Shown here piece by piece: positions 47,250 through 58,054 of a stretch of 64,000 nt of DNA. This stretch comes from Epiperipatus broadwayi. Its lineage: Eukaryota > Onychophora > Udeonychophora > Euonychophora > Peripatidae. Location: the NCBI GenBank assembly GCA_028023455.1, contig JAQFVV010006548.1, positions 186,001 to 250,000 on the forward strand, written 5' to 3'. The translations under genes and the position numbers were made by a program. A model generated the notes under the pieces. The model was not told the DNA's origin. It worked only from the letters and a program-made list of their open reading frames with translations, and did no database searches. Positions within the stretch are counted from its first letter, which is position 1. Every line of letters starts with the position of its first letter.

Positions 47250-48215
47250 TCCAAAATATAATTTTATTTCTCTTCCATACATTTCAACTACATTCTGTAG
47301 TCATTATCAAGTTTCCTTAAAAAAATAATAACAATAATAAAAAACTAAATAAATAAATAAAAACCAAAAATAATAACACAAATAAATAAAATATTAATAC
47401 ATCAAATATATATAATATTCAAATAAAGCCACAATATTATTATCATCTACAAATATAATTATTTACCTCCTTCCCTATATTTAATTATTTCTGTTAAAAT
47501 ACCTTTATAATTTAATACTCTTCTTATATAAATTTATTATCTATTCTCCAAATCTTTACCCATTACCATTCCTTTAATACTGGGGGCCCCCCCCCCCCTT
47601 ATATATATTATTTCTATATTATCTTATTTTTTATCTTTATTTATTAACATTCTATTTAATACTGGTTTATACTGATCAATATATGCTTCCTCTTTTTTTA
47701 TTCTCTCTTTAAATTTTTTAACACATTCTAATGGCCTTATATCAAAATTTTCATGCTTAAATTTCTTTTTATGAATATATATAGCAGATATTTTATCATA
47801 TAAATGCTGCCTTAATCTAGTCTTTAATTTATTCTTACTTGTTCCTATATAAGTCATATTTACATTACTTTTATAACAATCCATACATTTAATGTTAATG
47901 GGTAAAGATTTAGAGAATAGATAATAAATTTATATAAGAAGAGTATTAAATTATAAAGGTATTTTAAAAGAAATAATTAAATATAGGGAAGCAGGTAAAT
48001 AATTATATTTGTAGATGATAATAATATTGTGATTTTATTTGAATATTATATATATTTGATGTATTAATATTTTATTTATTTGTGTTATTATTTTTGGTTT
48101 TTTATTTATCTATTTAGTTTTTTATTACTGTTATTATTTTTTTAAGGAAACTTGATAATGACTACACAATGTAGTTGAAATGTTGTATGGAAGAGAAATA
48201 AAATTATAGTTTGGA
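47250..48215. repeat. Inverted arms of the Penelope-like element
   Basis: Arms 47250-47566 and 47896-48215 are reverse complements (~315 bp each) around the endonuclease fragment. Each has a hairpin GACTAC/GTAGTT followed by GAAA and preceded by TTGATAA (right arm 48152-48180). This is the order of a hammerhead with the CUGANGA box decayed. A 13-base C run lies at ~47585-47597, next to the left arm. Confidence 0.75.
47624..47884 (-). pseudogene. GIY-YIG endonuclease fragment of Penelope-like element
   Basis: 86 residues. TYIGTSKNKLKTRLRQHLYD matches the YIG...R...H block of the GIY-YIG nuclease that follows reverse transcriptase in Penelope-like elements. The later FKERIKKEEAYIDQYKPVLNR corresponds to its C-terminal E-containing part. 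The first GIY strand and the zinc-binding cysteines upstream are reduced to one Cys (MDCYKSN). The polymerase portion is absent because the copy is truncated at the right arm. It lies exactly between the inverted arms. Confidence 0.75.
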
Positions 48216-50341
48216 ATAAAACAAGTTTTAAAAAGAAAAAGAAGGAATGATAAACAGAGCAAAACTAATTAACAATTAATGTGCTAGTATAGGAAATGTG
48301 ATCATGTGATGCTTAAAATGAGGAATGTTGATTTTATATATTTATTATCATGGAGCTATAATTTAAAAAGAAAAAGAAGTGAAAAGTTGTGTATATAATT
48401 ATATCTATATCAGGATGTACATTAAAAAGATAAAAAAAACCCAAAAGAAATCTACCTCATGGCAATTATTTCATTAAAAAGACAAACAACAATTTCTTCG
48501 GAAAAAGTATATTTATGAGCATCAATTAATAAACTGATCCCAAGTGCCAATCTCACTAGTACTATAAGAATTATTCTTATCCTATTTAAGTAATCTTAGA
48601 ACTAGTGCTAATTAGGTGCCTGTCCCTTTTAGCTAGCTCAAATCCTAGGGCTGGGAGGTAACAATACCCATCAAGCTGAACGGAGATAACTGGCTAAATC
48701 TGTGTAGTTGAAACGAGCTTTCCCTGCTTTCTATGCTTCTCAACTTAAGTCACGTATATTTAAACTTACGTATTAGTACCGGATTCCTTTTTGCTTTTTA
48801 TATCCCTTAAATTAGATCATGTGTCATTTAAAATTAGCTACTTTTGAACTCCTTCTTTCTACACATTTATTCCCTCGATACACGATCTATTTCTTTATCA
48901 AATCTATGGTTTAAAGTTTAAAAGTACATGTAATATAATTGCTTATTCTGAAAAGCATACTTAACTCATTTTTTGAGAAATACTGACAGGGTGAGAGATA
49001 GGCCAATATAAGCAATAAATATGTTCATTAATGATAGACAAATAATTTGTTTTAAAGTAAGTATACAATTTTAGTACTATTCTGTCTAATTAAATATTGA
49101 GAAAAGAGAAACGTATATATATAATTTATATATCAAATGATAACCTAAAAAGACAAAAACGAAATTAATTAAATATAAAAGAACATATAATTAAACAACA
49201 TGTGTAAGAATGCATTTATATGTTACAAATTAAATTATACAGTTGTACATAATGATTAAACCTTTAGAGAGTAATGATAGGCCATTTTCAGTTCATTTAA
49301 GAGAATAAAAATTAGTCATATTTACCTTGGAGTACCCAGGATTTTAAAAATAGGTATAAGTTTATTTCCACGTAAGCTTGTTTCAATGATCGGCATGAAC
49401 ATACATTTTGTGGTATTGCTTGGATTTAGAAAATAATGACTGCTTACTGGAGATGCTTTCTTAGTATATATGGTCCAATATTCTCTTCCTTCCTGGATTA
49501 TTTTAGTGGTGGATCGGTAAGGTCCTTATGGATCTTGGAGGGGCAAGCACTTAACAGGAACAGCTATAGATATTGGAGCTTAGGATGATAGCCTTACATG
49601 TATTTGTTCTACCCCTGCATTACGATTGTAGCAATTGTATAAGTTGTTATTGCTAAATCCATTTTCTTCTCGAGATGGTTGATTGAAGGATTTTTAATAT
49701 TTCATTTTTATAATATGAGCATAGCCGTATCAGTCAACTTCGCAAAAAAAATTATTTATACAACATTTCAGTTCGAAAAACACTATTGCTTGCTCCTATT
49801 TTTCTTTCTGACTAATTAATTTCTCAAATTTCTTTACTTTCCAAAATAGTTTATCAGCATTCAGATCTCTATTTCTTAGGCATGCTTTTAACATCTTTTT
49901 TTTTCTGCCATACATTTATTTAAGATTTCCTGAAATTTTGAATAGCTAAGTAATGGAACAAAATTGCCTCAAGGAAGATATATCAAAGTTCTTTTGTTAC
50001 TCCCATTTAAGTACAATATACAATAAAACAAAAGAAAAATATATATTTGAAATAAGTAATAATACAAAAAAATTTATATATTTGCATATAACTGCATTCC
50101 CACAATTTACTAACACATATTTTTCTGAATGTATTCTAAAACAAATCCATAACTATATAAATGTTTGTCTTTCCTTTTTTTTTAAAAAAAAATAAAAAAC
50201 TTTCAAACTTTATCTCTCTCTTCAACATATATATAAATACTCACACATTGAGGCCAATTTATTGGACTCATGCTTATCTAGGCAGTTGGAGAATATTATA
50301 TAACTCCCTTGTAACAGGGTTTGAACCCAGCTACTGTTACA

Positions 50342-51440
50342 ATGCCCCCCTGTGGGAAAGACTTCAAAATGAGGTATACTTATTTTGAGGTCTAAAATAA
50401 TAAATCCATTATAGCATGGGTTTTAAAGTCTAGCATTGTAGGACCCTTTAACCTCTGATCCAGTGTCAACCCAAAATGCATTATTTCCCCGGCACTGTAC
50501 AATAGTAAATAGACCTTCATATAAATTACAAAACTTACGGCAGACAATTTTTTCTGGTTCACTAAACTGTGGTGTTTTCACCATACCCTGTCCCCTATTT
50601 GGAATCAGTGCTGGGTACCTGCTGACCTTTTATTTCTATTTTGACACCTTTTCATAAGGGTCTGGTAAGCTTGAGCTCTATCAGCTTTTACATCTTTTGG
50701 GGGCTCTTTCAACCCAGGCAAGGGGGTTTTTATCAGTTGAGGGAAATGTTTTCCTAAATGCAGCAGTATTGGGGCAAAGCTGGTTGATTTGTTGATTGAC
50801 CAATTGATATAATTGATGACCTGTGGAACTTGCTTGACCCACCCTCAATGGTTCATTGGAAGATATGTTCTAAATAACTGACCTAGTTCATGCATAACAC
50901 TCACACTGGTTCTATTGCGGATTACGGATGGATGTCAATATGTGCTTAATTCCCTGTCATATCCACCTACACCATTCCCTCAATATGGTGTGCCATGATC
51001 TGATAATAAAATGTTTGGTTTTCCCACAGTGGGAAAAGTGGTTATTTTCTAGCATTTTTATAGTTTTCTTAGTATTTGCCTGGGATATCGGGTATGTGGC
51101 TACAAATTTCAAGAATAGAACATAGACCATAACAAGATACTTCTTGTTAAAGGGGGGCAAAGGACCATAGTAATCCAGGGTCATTTCCTGGGGCCTTGTT
51201 GGAATTTTGAAAGTTGTAGGTGTTACATAACTCCTATTTGCTGTCTTTGCTTTTTGGCATAGCTCAGACTGACCTACCATGACCATAATTTTAGTATGCA
51301 TTCTGGGCCAATAAAATCAGTCCTGGAATAAATGCTCAGTTTTGAGTGTGCCACAATGACCATAGAGGTGGTGTACATAGTTGATAATGGCCTCCCTCAT
51401 CTGATGTGGTAAAACGGGCTTCCACTCCTCTTGGTCCTCA
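50342..51440 (-). pseudogene. Integrase region of element A
   Basis: The minus-strand translation gives a zinc finger spanning ~51410-51255 (HHLYGHCGTLKTEHLFQD..., then CQK), interrupted by a stop. The core is MTLDYYGPLPPFNKKYLVMVYVLFLKFVATYPISQANTKK (50957-51301), with the first catalytic Asp present. The second Asp block, which should follow GKTKHFI, is replaced by RSWHTIL, so catalysis is lost. The 50342-50950 remainder is the decayed C-terminal part. Confidence 0.75.
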
Positions 51441-51620
51441 TGAATTTGATACTGTAATATTGATTGTCTTATTTGGTATCATCCTGCCTTGTATCCCACC
51501 CATCCTAACTCCGTTGTTCCTTTTTCTTCTAGCTGCTCAATGTCCTTAGTTGTCTGTCTTCCCATTGGCAGTGTGGTAGTTTGGCCAAATCTTGTTCTAC
51601 TGCTTCATTTATCTTCAGGT

Positions 51621-52310
51621 TCAAGCTGGCGATATGTCAGGCACAATGTTCTCTGACCCTTTGCAGTATTTTATGGTGTAGTCATATTCCTGGAGGTATA
51701 GACTCCATCGAATCAGCTGGCTGTTGGTTAAGTAGCTGTGGTTCAAAAACTCAAAGCTTTTATGGTCAGTAATGACAACCACTTTTGATCCTGACAAGAA
51801 TGTCCTGAACTTCTGGAATATCCAGACAATTGCAAGGGCTTCCTTTTCAGTAGTGGTATAGTGACACTCAAGTCCTTTAAGCAATTGGCTTATAAAGTAC
51901 AATACTTTCATCTGATTATCATCCTGCATCTCGGATAGTGTGACTCCTAGCCCATACCCACTACTATCTATTTGTACAATGAATGGCTTCTGGAAATCAG
52001 GAAATGCAAACATGACTTGTTTCTCAAAACCTCTTTTTATATTCTCAAAGGCTTTCTCTTGTTTCTGAGCCCATTTCCATGGGACATTCTTTCTTACCAG
52101 CTTGACCAAAGACTCCATTTGTTCTGCAAACCCCTAATAAAACCTGTTATAAAAATTGCAGAGGCCTTTGATGATCGAATTTGCTTCCATGACATAGGTT
52201 TAGGAAATTCTCTAATAGCCAAGACTTTGTCTGAATGGGGTTTTATCTTTTGGGAACCCACAACATGGCCCAAAAATGTAGCTTCATCCTTACATAACAT
52301 GCTTTTTTAA
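51621..52310 (-). pseudogene. Reverse transcriptase connection and RNase H of element A
   Basis: 52094-52300 carries the post-thumb block (ATFLGHVVGSQKIKPHSDKVLAI). 51621-52118 carries WAQKQEKAFENIK, then the RNase H segment FIVQIDSSGYGLGVTLSEM, YTTTEKEALAIVW, VVITDHKSFEFL and the final NIVPDISPA. The first, Glu and TDH catalytic regions are visible, and the last Asp block is altered from the usual (A)DALSR. The pieces are separated by frameshifts. Confidence 0.85.
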
Positions 52311-52319
52311 AAATAAATC

Positions 52320-53212
52320 TTGATTCCTTTCTTTAGGCATTCTTTGAGAAATATCTCTACATCCTTAAAATGTTCTTCGATGGTTGCCAATGCCACTAAT
52401 ACATTGTCTACATATATAGTGACCAATTTTTTTACTTCCTCTGAAAACATTTGGTCCAAGCATCTCAGCAACCCACACCACTTTTTATTAGGCCAAACGG
52501 CATACAGTTAAATTGGTACGGATAACTGACATCTAAAGGCAGTATATTTCTGGTCTTCGGGATGTAGTTGGATCTGCCAGTAACTGGCAGTCAAATCAAA
52601 AGTTGAAAATATTTTCTTTCCCTTAAGTCTTCCTAACAGTTCCTGCATATGAGGGGGAATAGTACAATCTGGGATAGTTATTCGGTTAAGTTGTCTTGCA
52701 TCCAAACCCAACCTGACCAACCCATCTTTTTTTTGACAATCATCAATGGATTACAATATGAGGAGGAATTCCCCATTTTATCATTTGGTTGATTTGTTCC
52801 TTTACATTATCCCAGTATTGATGTGGAACTGGGTATGACCTAGACTGAAATGGCTGGTCCTGATTTATCTTAATTCTTTGGTCGAATCCTTGAATTACAC
52901 CCAGTATATCTGAAAAAATGTGGCCATACTCTTCCAATATTTTCTGCAGTGCATGCTCTTCTCCATTGGCCACATTTGCCTGCTTAACTTTTTCAGCTAT
53001 CACTCTGTCCATTGGGTCTTCCTCAACTTTCATGACCCCAATTGAATGGTATAGGTCCGGCACCAGAAATTTAATTGTTTCTCCTTTGCAGGTGACTCTA
53101 TCCCTTTGTAGTCCAGGACACATTTGTATTTGTGTAGGAAATCAGATCCTAATATGGCCTCATGTATCAGGTCCTTCATAATAAGAAATACATTATCTGT
53201 AAGTCTACCCAT
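52320..53212 (-). pseudogene. Protease-to-reverse transcriptase region of element A
   Basis: The order on the minus strand is: protease flap and second block (LIHEAILGSDFLHKYKCVLDY, 53212-53030), linker with IDQ..F.SRSYPVP (53123-52743), and RT fingers and palm VRLGLDARQLNRITIPDCTIPP...STFDLTASYWQIQLHPED (52720-52508). The YxDD box reads YVDN at ~52405, so the second catalytic Asp is gone. Four or more frameshifts or stops break the frame. Confidence 0.85.
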
Positions 53213-53295
53213 ATCTGCTTAGGTTCTACCTTGGCCCTCTTATTATTCATCATTGTCACCTGGGTAGCCTTTAGTGGAATGGTCCATATGCAAGG

Positions 53296-54072
53296 TTATT
53301 TCCTAACCAGTTTATGATATAGTGTTTTTGACATAACAGAAATTTGACTCCCTGAATTGATGAGAGTTTCTATTTCTATTTGATTGATTTCCATATGAAT
53401 CTTTGGGCATTCCTGTTTGGCATAGTGAAGAACCCTATCTTCCCAAGAGCACACCAAATTCCCAAAATGTTTCCTTTCTCTCAGATGTATCATTCCTTCT
53501 TCCTCCGCCATATCCATTTGAGATTTATCCATGAATTTTCTATCTTCGATCTTCATTTGCTCGTCTACCTCAATTTGACTTAATATTTTGTCAATTTCTT
53601 CAGCTGACCTAATACTTTTAATCCCCACTCGGCATCTTATTTCTAATGGCAAATTTTGACACACCATTCTTACTATCTGATGTTCAGATAGCTTATAACT
53701 CTCTAATGTCTTCACTGTGGCCCCTTGTCATCTGAAAAACTGTACTCAATTTTCCTTCCCCTTTTCTGAAAACTTCTGATTAATGATTCACATTTTGATA
53801 TTCTCCTGCTATTCCTCCCACCACGTTTTTGCATACCCTTGAAGGTCGATCTGCACTAAGATTATTTTGAATTCCTCCAGTATACCATATCTCCTAAAAT
53901 ATTTTTGTAAACTATTTATATGCTCTCTCAGACTCTCTTCCTTATGTCCTTTAAATACCTTCATTTCCATCCTGTCTACCTCCTGTACTTTTGTTATCAT
54001 ATCTATCCTGTCTGTCTCTCCTTCTTTATCTTTGAGATAAATAACTTTTATTCCTGAGTAAAATGGTGACAC
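53296..54072 (-). pseudogene. Gag and protease start of element A
   Basis: 53809-54072 contains a capsid block, FKGHKEESLREHINSLQKYFRRYGILEEFKIILVQIDLQGYAKTWWEE, characteristic of Gypsy Gag. 53296-53715 continues with LSEHQIVRMVCQNLPLEIRCRV, a decayed zinc-knuckle stretch (C...H..K.ECP) and a protease start where the D[TS]G triad is NSG (TLINSGSQISVMS). Loss of the catalytic Asp and the frameshift between the two parts confirm a dead copy. Confidence 0.85.
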
Positions 54073-54281
54073 AATTTATTATTTTTCTCTACAACATGCT
54101 AGGCTCACCACCCCAGCTCACAAAGTACTATGCTGACTGTCATCTGCCCTATTGTTGAACCTCTAATCCTATCTGGTGCTTTATTCTTCCAAGTAGTATT
54201 AATGAGACAAAATAATTAACAACTACAACAAGACACAAAAAAAATTTATTCTCAATCTGCCATTCTCCTACTTTCATAGCC

Positions 54282-54299
54282 CAATTCGTTGGGAAGCCA
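54282..54299 (-). promoter_or_regulatory. Primer-binding site of element A
   Basis: The minus strand reads TGGCTTCCCAACGAATTG directly after the 5' LTR end (...CCTGTTAAAA). TGG matches the CCA end of a tRNA. The similar TGGCTGCCCAATTG in element C suggests the same or a related primer tRNA; its identity is not determined. Confidence 0.65.
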
Positions 54300-57200
54300 T
54301 TTTAACAGGCAACCCCGGTATCAATTTTGTTGTTTATATAGTACTGTTTATTTATATATGGTACAAATATACATATTGGCATTTGGTAAAAGCTAAAAAA
54401 AAAAAGTAAATTTAAATTTTTTTTATTAGTATAATTTTTTTTAAACATACAATGACAGTTAAAAGTTTCATCGGCATTTTTTTATGTAATTAGAAATAAA
54501 AGTTAAAATTGGAAAGAACAAAAGACACCCAAAATTACCAATCTAGATAAGCTAAAAAAAAAATATTTTAGCTAATTAAATATGGCCGAAAGACATTATA
54601 AATAAAAAAGAGAACTTTGTAATGTAAATTTTATAAAGAATGTACAAGATTATCAATGTATATTTTTGACAAACAAAAGGTATGCTTACCAATCTAGATA
54701 ATACAAAAGAAAAATATTTTAGCTAATTAAATATGACCGAAAGATATTATAAAAAAAGAGAACTTTGTAACATAAATTTTATAAAGAATGTACAAGATTA
54801 TCAACGTATATTTTTGACAAACAAAAGGTATGCACAGAAGACTGAAAACTGGACCTCGAGTATAAAAGGAAGAGGCCAGTTTGATCAATGTCTTGGATTC
54901 TGTTTTTCTTTTGGATGATCTTGGATAATCTAATCCAGGACCACTCTACTGCGAAATAATTCTTCATGCGGGAGTAGACCAAGCTTTTGACATCGTTCAT
55001 CATGAAGATCGTCAAACCCAGAAAAGCTTTCATGTCTAGCCTTTAGAACCAGGACCAAGAACAAATTAAAACTGATGGCTGAGCTCATTCTCCCAAAAAA
55101 AAAAACTATGCATAGTAATCTACAAGTGTCGTGAACTTACTAAACTTACCGGTAAGTTATGATTCATTATTCCCGATTGTGACTAAATTGTCGGCAAACC
55201 ATTTTTTTTAAAATAAGCTTAAAAATAATCCCAATAGAGACATTAATTTTCCTATTAAAGAAACTTTCATTTAAAGAACTTTCCAAAAAAACTTCAGAAG
55301 TGAACATTGTTTGTTAAATTGCTTTAATTACTTTAACCAACTGTTTTTATAAATTGATTCATGTCTGGATTGGCATGTGTTCTCTCCAGTTTTATTTAAT
55401 TAGTACTTTCTCTTTATTTTAATTTGTTAGAATAAAAATATTTATTTCTAATACCAACTTTTCCTTGTACGTTATTATTAATAGTTATTAATGATTATTA
55501 TTAAATTTATTATTAATTTAGTAAGGTTTAGAAATATAATTTACCTTTGCCAATATGTTTTGAATAAGTTCCAGGAATAATAATATCAAAAAAATAATTC
55601 TAGTTATAGTATAATATAATACCGATTTTTTTAAAAACATTTTTCTTTTTAATTTGTGATAGGTGATGCGATAGATTTCAGTGGATTCTTATAGGAATCC
55701 TGGCGCCCTTGTAAAAAGAAATAAAAGCTGATTTTGTCAATAGCATAAGTCATAACAATTACTAGGTAGAGTTTGATCAGGAAAGATAGTTATGTTTTTT
55801 AGAAATAGTAATGAAACTTTATTCTGTTTTACATAACTTGATCAACTTGCGCAGTTTATGTGTAACAGAAACCTAGTCATGTGGACAAAACGCTTCAATA
55901 TAAATGTCTAAAAAAATTGAATCTGTTGACCATATAGGGTAGTAAATGCAAAACTATGGCTGTATAGTTGCCATAATACCTGCAGATAGAATTTGAATAC
56001 TATCTACCATGTTGGGTTCAAATACGAATCCCCTTTCTTAATGAACTCTTAAGAAATGAAATCTATGAATCCTATATCAGGATGTACATTAAAAAGATAA
56101 AAAAACACAAAAGAAATCTACCTTGTGGCCATTATTTCATTAAAAGACAAACAACAATTTCTTCGGAAAAAGTATATTTATGAGCGTCAATTAATAAACT
56201 GACCCCAAGTGCCAATCTCACTAGTACCATAAGAATTATACTTTTCCTATTTAAGTAATCTTAGAACTATTGCTAATTAGGTGCCTGGCCATTTTAGCTA
56301 ATTCAAATCCTAGGGCTGGGAGGTAACAATACCCATCAGGCTGAACGGAGGTAAATGGCTAAATCTGCATAGTTGAAACAAGCTTTCCCTGCTTTCTATG
56401 CTTCTCAACTTAAGTCACGTATATTTAAACTTACGTATTAGTAATGGTTTCCTTTTTATATCCCTTAAATTCGATCGCGTGTCATTTAAAATTAGCTACT
56501 TTTGAACTCCCTCTTTCTACACATTTATTCCCTCAATATGCAATCTATTTCTTTATCAGATCTATGGTTTAGAGTTTAAAAGTATGTGTAATATAATTGC
56601 TTATTTTGAAAAACATACTTAACTCATTTTGCGAGACATACTGACAGAGAGATAGATAGGCCAATATAAGTGATAAATATGTTCATTAATGATAGTCAAA
56701 TAATTTGTTTTAAAGTAAGTAAACAATTTTATTACTATTCCGTCTAATTAAATATTGAGAAAAGACAAAAATATATATAATTTATATATCAAATGATAAC
56801 ATAAAAAGACAAAAACGAAATTAGTTAAATATAAAAGAACATATAATTAAACAGCATGTGTAAGAATGCATTTATATGTTACAAATTAAATTATATAGTT
56901 GTACATGATGATTAAACCTTTAGAGAGTAACGATAGGCCACTTTCAATTAACTTAAGACAATAAAAATTAATCATATTTGCCTTGGAGTACCCGGATTTT
57001 AAAAATAGTGTAAGTTTATTTCCACGTAAACTTGTTTCAATGATCCAAATAAAATCTATGAATTCTTTATGGTTGAAGAATAAAACAAAATTTTTCTGAT
57101 AATAACAAAAGTTATTTTGTGGTATTGCTTGGATCTAAAAAATAATGACAGCTTACTGGAGTGTTTCTTAGTGTATACGGTTCGATATTCTCTTCCTTCC

Positions 57201-58054
57201 TGGATTATTTTAGTGGCGTATTGGTAAGGTCCTTATGATTGTTGGAGGGTCAGGCACTTAACAGGAACAGCTATAGTTATTCAGAGCTTAGGATGATGGC
57301 CTTACAAGTATTTGTTCTACCCTGCATTACGATTGTAGAGATTGTATATGCTGATATTGCTAAATCCATTTTCTTCTCGAGATGGTTGATTGAAGGATTT
57401 TTAATATTTCATTTTTATAACATGAGCATAGCCATATCAGTCAATTTAGCAAAAAAAATATTAATACAACATTCAAAAAACACTATTGCTTGCTCTGATT
57501 TTTCTTTCTAACTAATTAATTTCTCAAATTCCTTTACTTCCCAAAATAGTTTTATCAGCATTCAGATCTCTATTTCTTAGGCATGCTTTTAACATCTTTC
57601 TTTTTCTGCCGCATATTTACTTAAGATTTCCTGGAATTTTGAGTGGCTAAGTAATGAAACAAAATACACAAATTTGCTTCAAGGTAGATATATTAAAGTA
57701 CTTTTGTTACTCCCATTAAAATACGATATACAGTAAAACAAAAGAAAAATATACATTTGAAATAAGTAATAATACAAAAAATTTTATATATTTGCATATA
57801 ACTACATTCCACAATTTACTAACACATATTTTTCTGAATGTATTCTAAAACAAACCCATAACTATATAAATATTTCTCTTTCCTTTTTTTTAAATAAAAA
57901 AACTTTCAAACTTTATCTCTCTTCGACATATATATATGATTCTATATATATACTCACACATTGAGGCTAATTTATTGGACTTACGCATATCTAGGCAGTT
58001 GGGAATTATTTTGTAACTCCCTTGTAACAGGGTTTGAACCCGGCTACTGTTTCA
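54300..58054 (-). repeat. 5' LTR of element A with 1.56-kb indel
   Basis: LTR sequence is 54300-54340 plus 55898-58054 (~2.2 kb). On the minus strand it starts TGAAACAG with the box-B-like hairpin (GGGTTCAAACCC). Compared with the 3' LTR it has many substitutions and small indels, consistent with an old insertion. Confidence 0.85.
54341..55897. other. Extra segment inside 5' LTR of element A
   Basis: The segment is absent from the other LTR and bounded by ATATA on both sides (54336-54340, 55898-55902). It contains a ~150-bp tandem duplication (54538-54687, 54688-54832). The minus-strand frame 54779-55033 begins MKAFLGLTIFM, faintly like a piggyBac-type transposase start, but there are no terminal inverted repeats or TTAA. 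It may be an unrecognised insertion, or original LTR sequence lost from the other copy by recombination at the short repeat. Confidence 0.45.

Larger units (their letters stand above)
43458..48405 (-). mobile_element. Penelope-like element with inverted arms (host of element B)
   Basis: An 11-bp target duplication TATATCAGGAT lies at 43447-43457 and 48406-48416. The empty site is present at ~56070-56080 in the other LTR, which proves an insertion. Its own sequence is 43458-43509 plus 47252-48405 (~1.2 kb). Arms 47252-47566 and 47896-48215 are inverted repeats that continue on the left at 43458-43509 (matching 48216-48340 in reverse, with ~85 bp missing). The centre encodes a GIY-YIG fragment. 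Hammerhead-like hairpins lie in both arms (47282-47310; 48151-48184). Inverted terminal repeats, GIY-YIG and hammerhead remnants together fit a 5'-truncated Penelope-like element. No reverse transcriptase is present. Confidence 0.75.
43254..50341 (-). repeat. 3' LTR of element A, interrupted
   Basis: The LTR sequence is 43254-43457 plus 48417-50341 (~2.1 kb without the insertion). It matches the other copy block by block, for example 48417-50341 with 56080-58054. The outer strand end (minus) starts TGTAACAG, and the first ~32 bases fold as TGTAACAG / TGTTACA around GGGTTCAAACCC, a box-B-like motif. The interruption is the Penelope-like element and its passenger. Confidence 0.85.
43254..58054 (-). 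mobile_element. Old Ty3/Gypsy LTR retrotransposon A with nested insertions
   Basis: It reads on the minus strand: 5' LTR 54300-58054, primer-binding site TGGCTTCCCAACG immediately inside (54299 downward), Gag, protease, reverse transcriptase, RNase H and integrase fragments 54.07-50.95 kb, purine tract (minus strand CCCACAGGGGGG near 50342-50354), 3' LTR 43254-50341. Integrase after RNase H places it in Metaviridae (Ty3/Gypsy). All frames are broken and key residues lost, so it is dead. The 3' LTR holds a Penelope-like element that itself holds element B; the 5' LTR holds a 1.56-kb extra segment. The expected 5-bp target duplication is not clear (TACAA left, TATTA right). Confidence 0.88.

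Noticed and set aside
54779-55033. piggyBac-like transposase start (MKAFLGLTIFM...)
   Set aside because: Only about ten residues resemble it, there is no DDE region, no TTAA duplication and no terminal inverted repeats.
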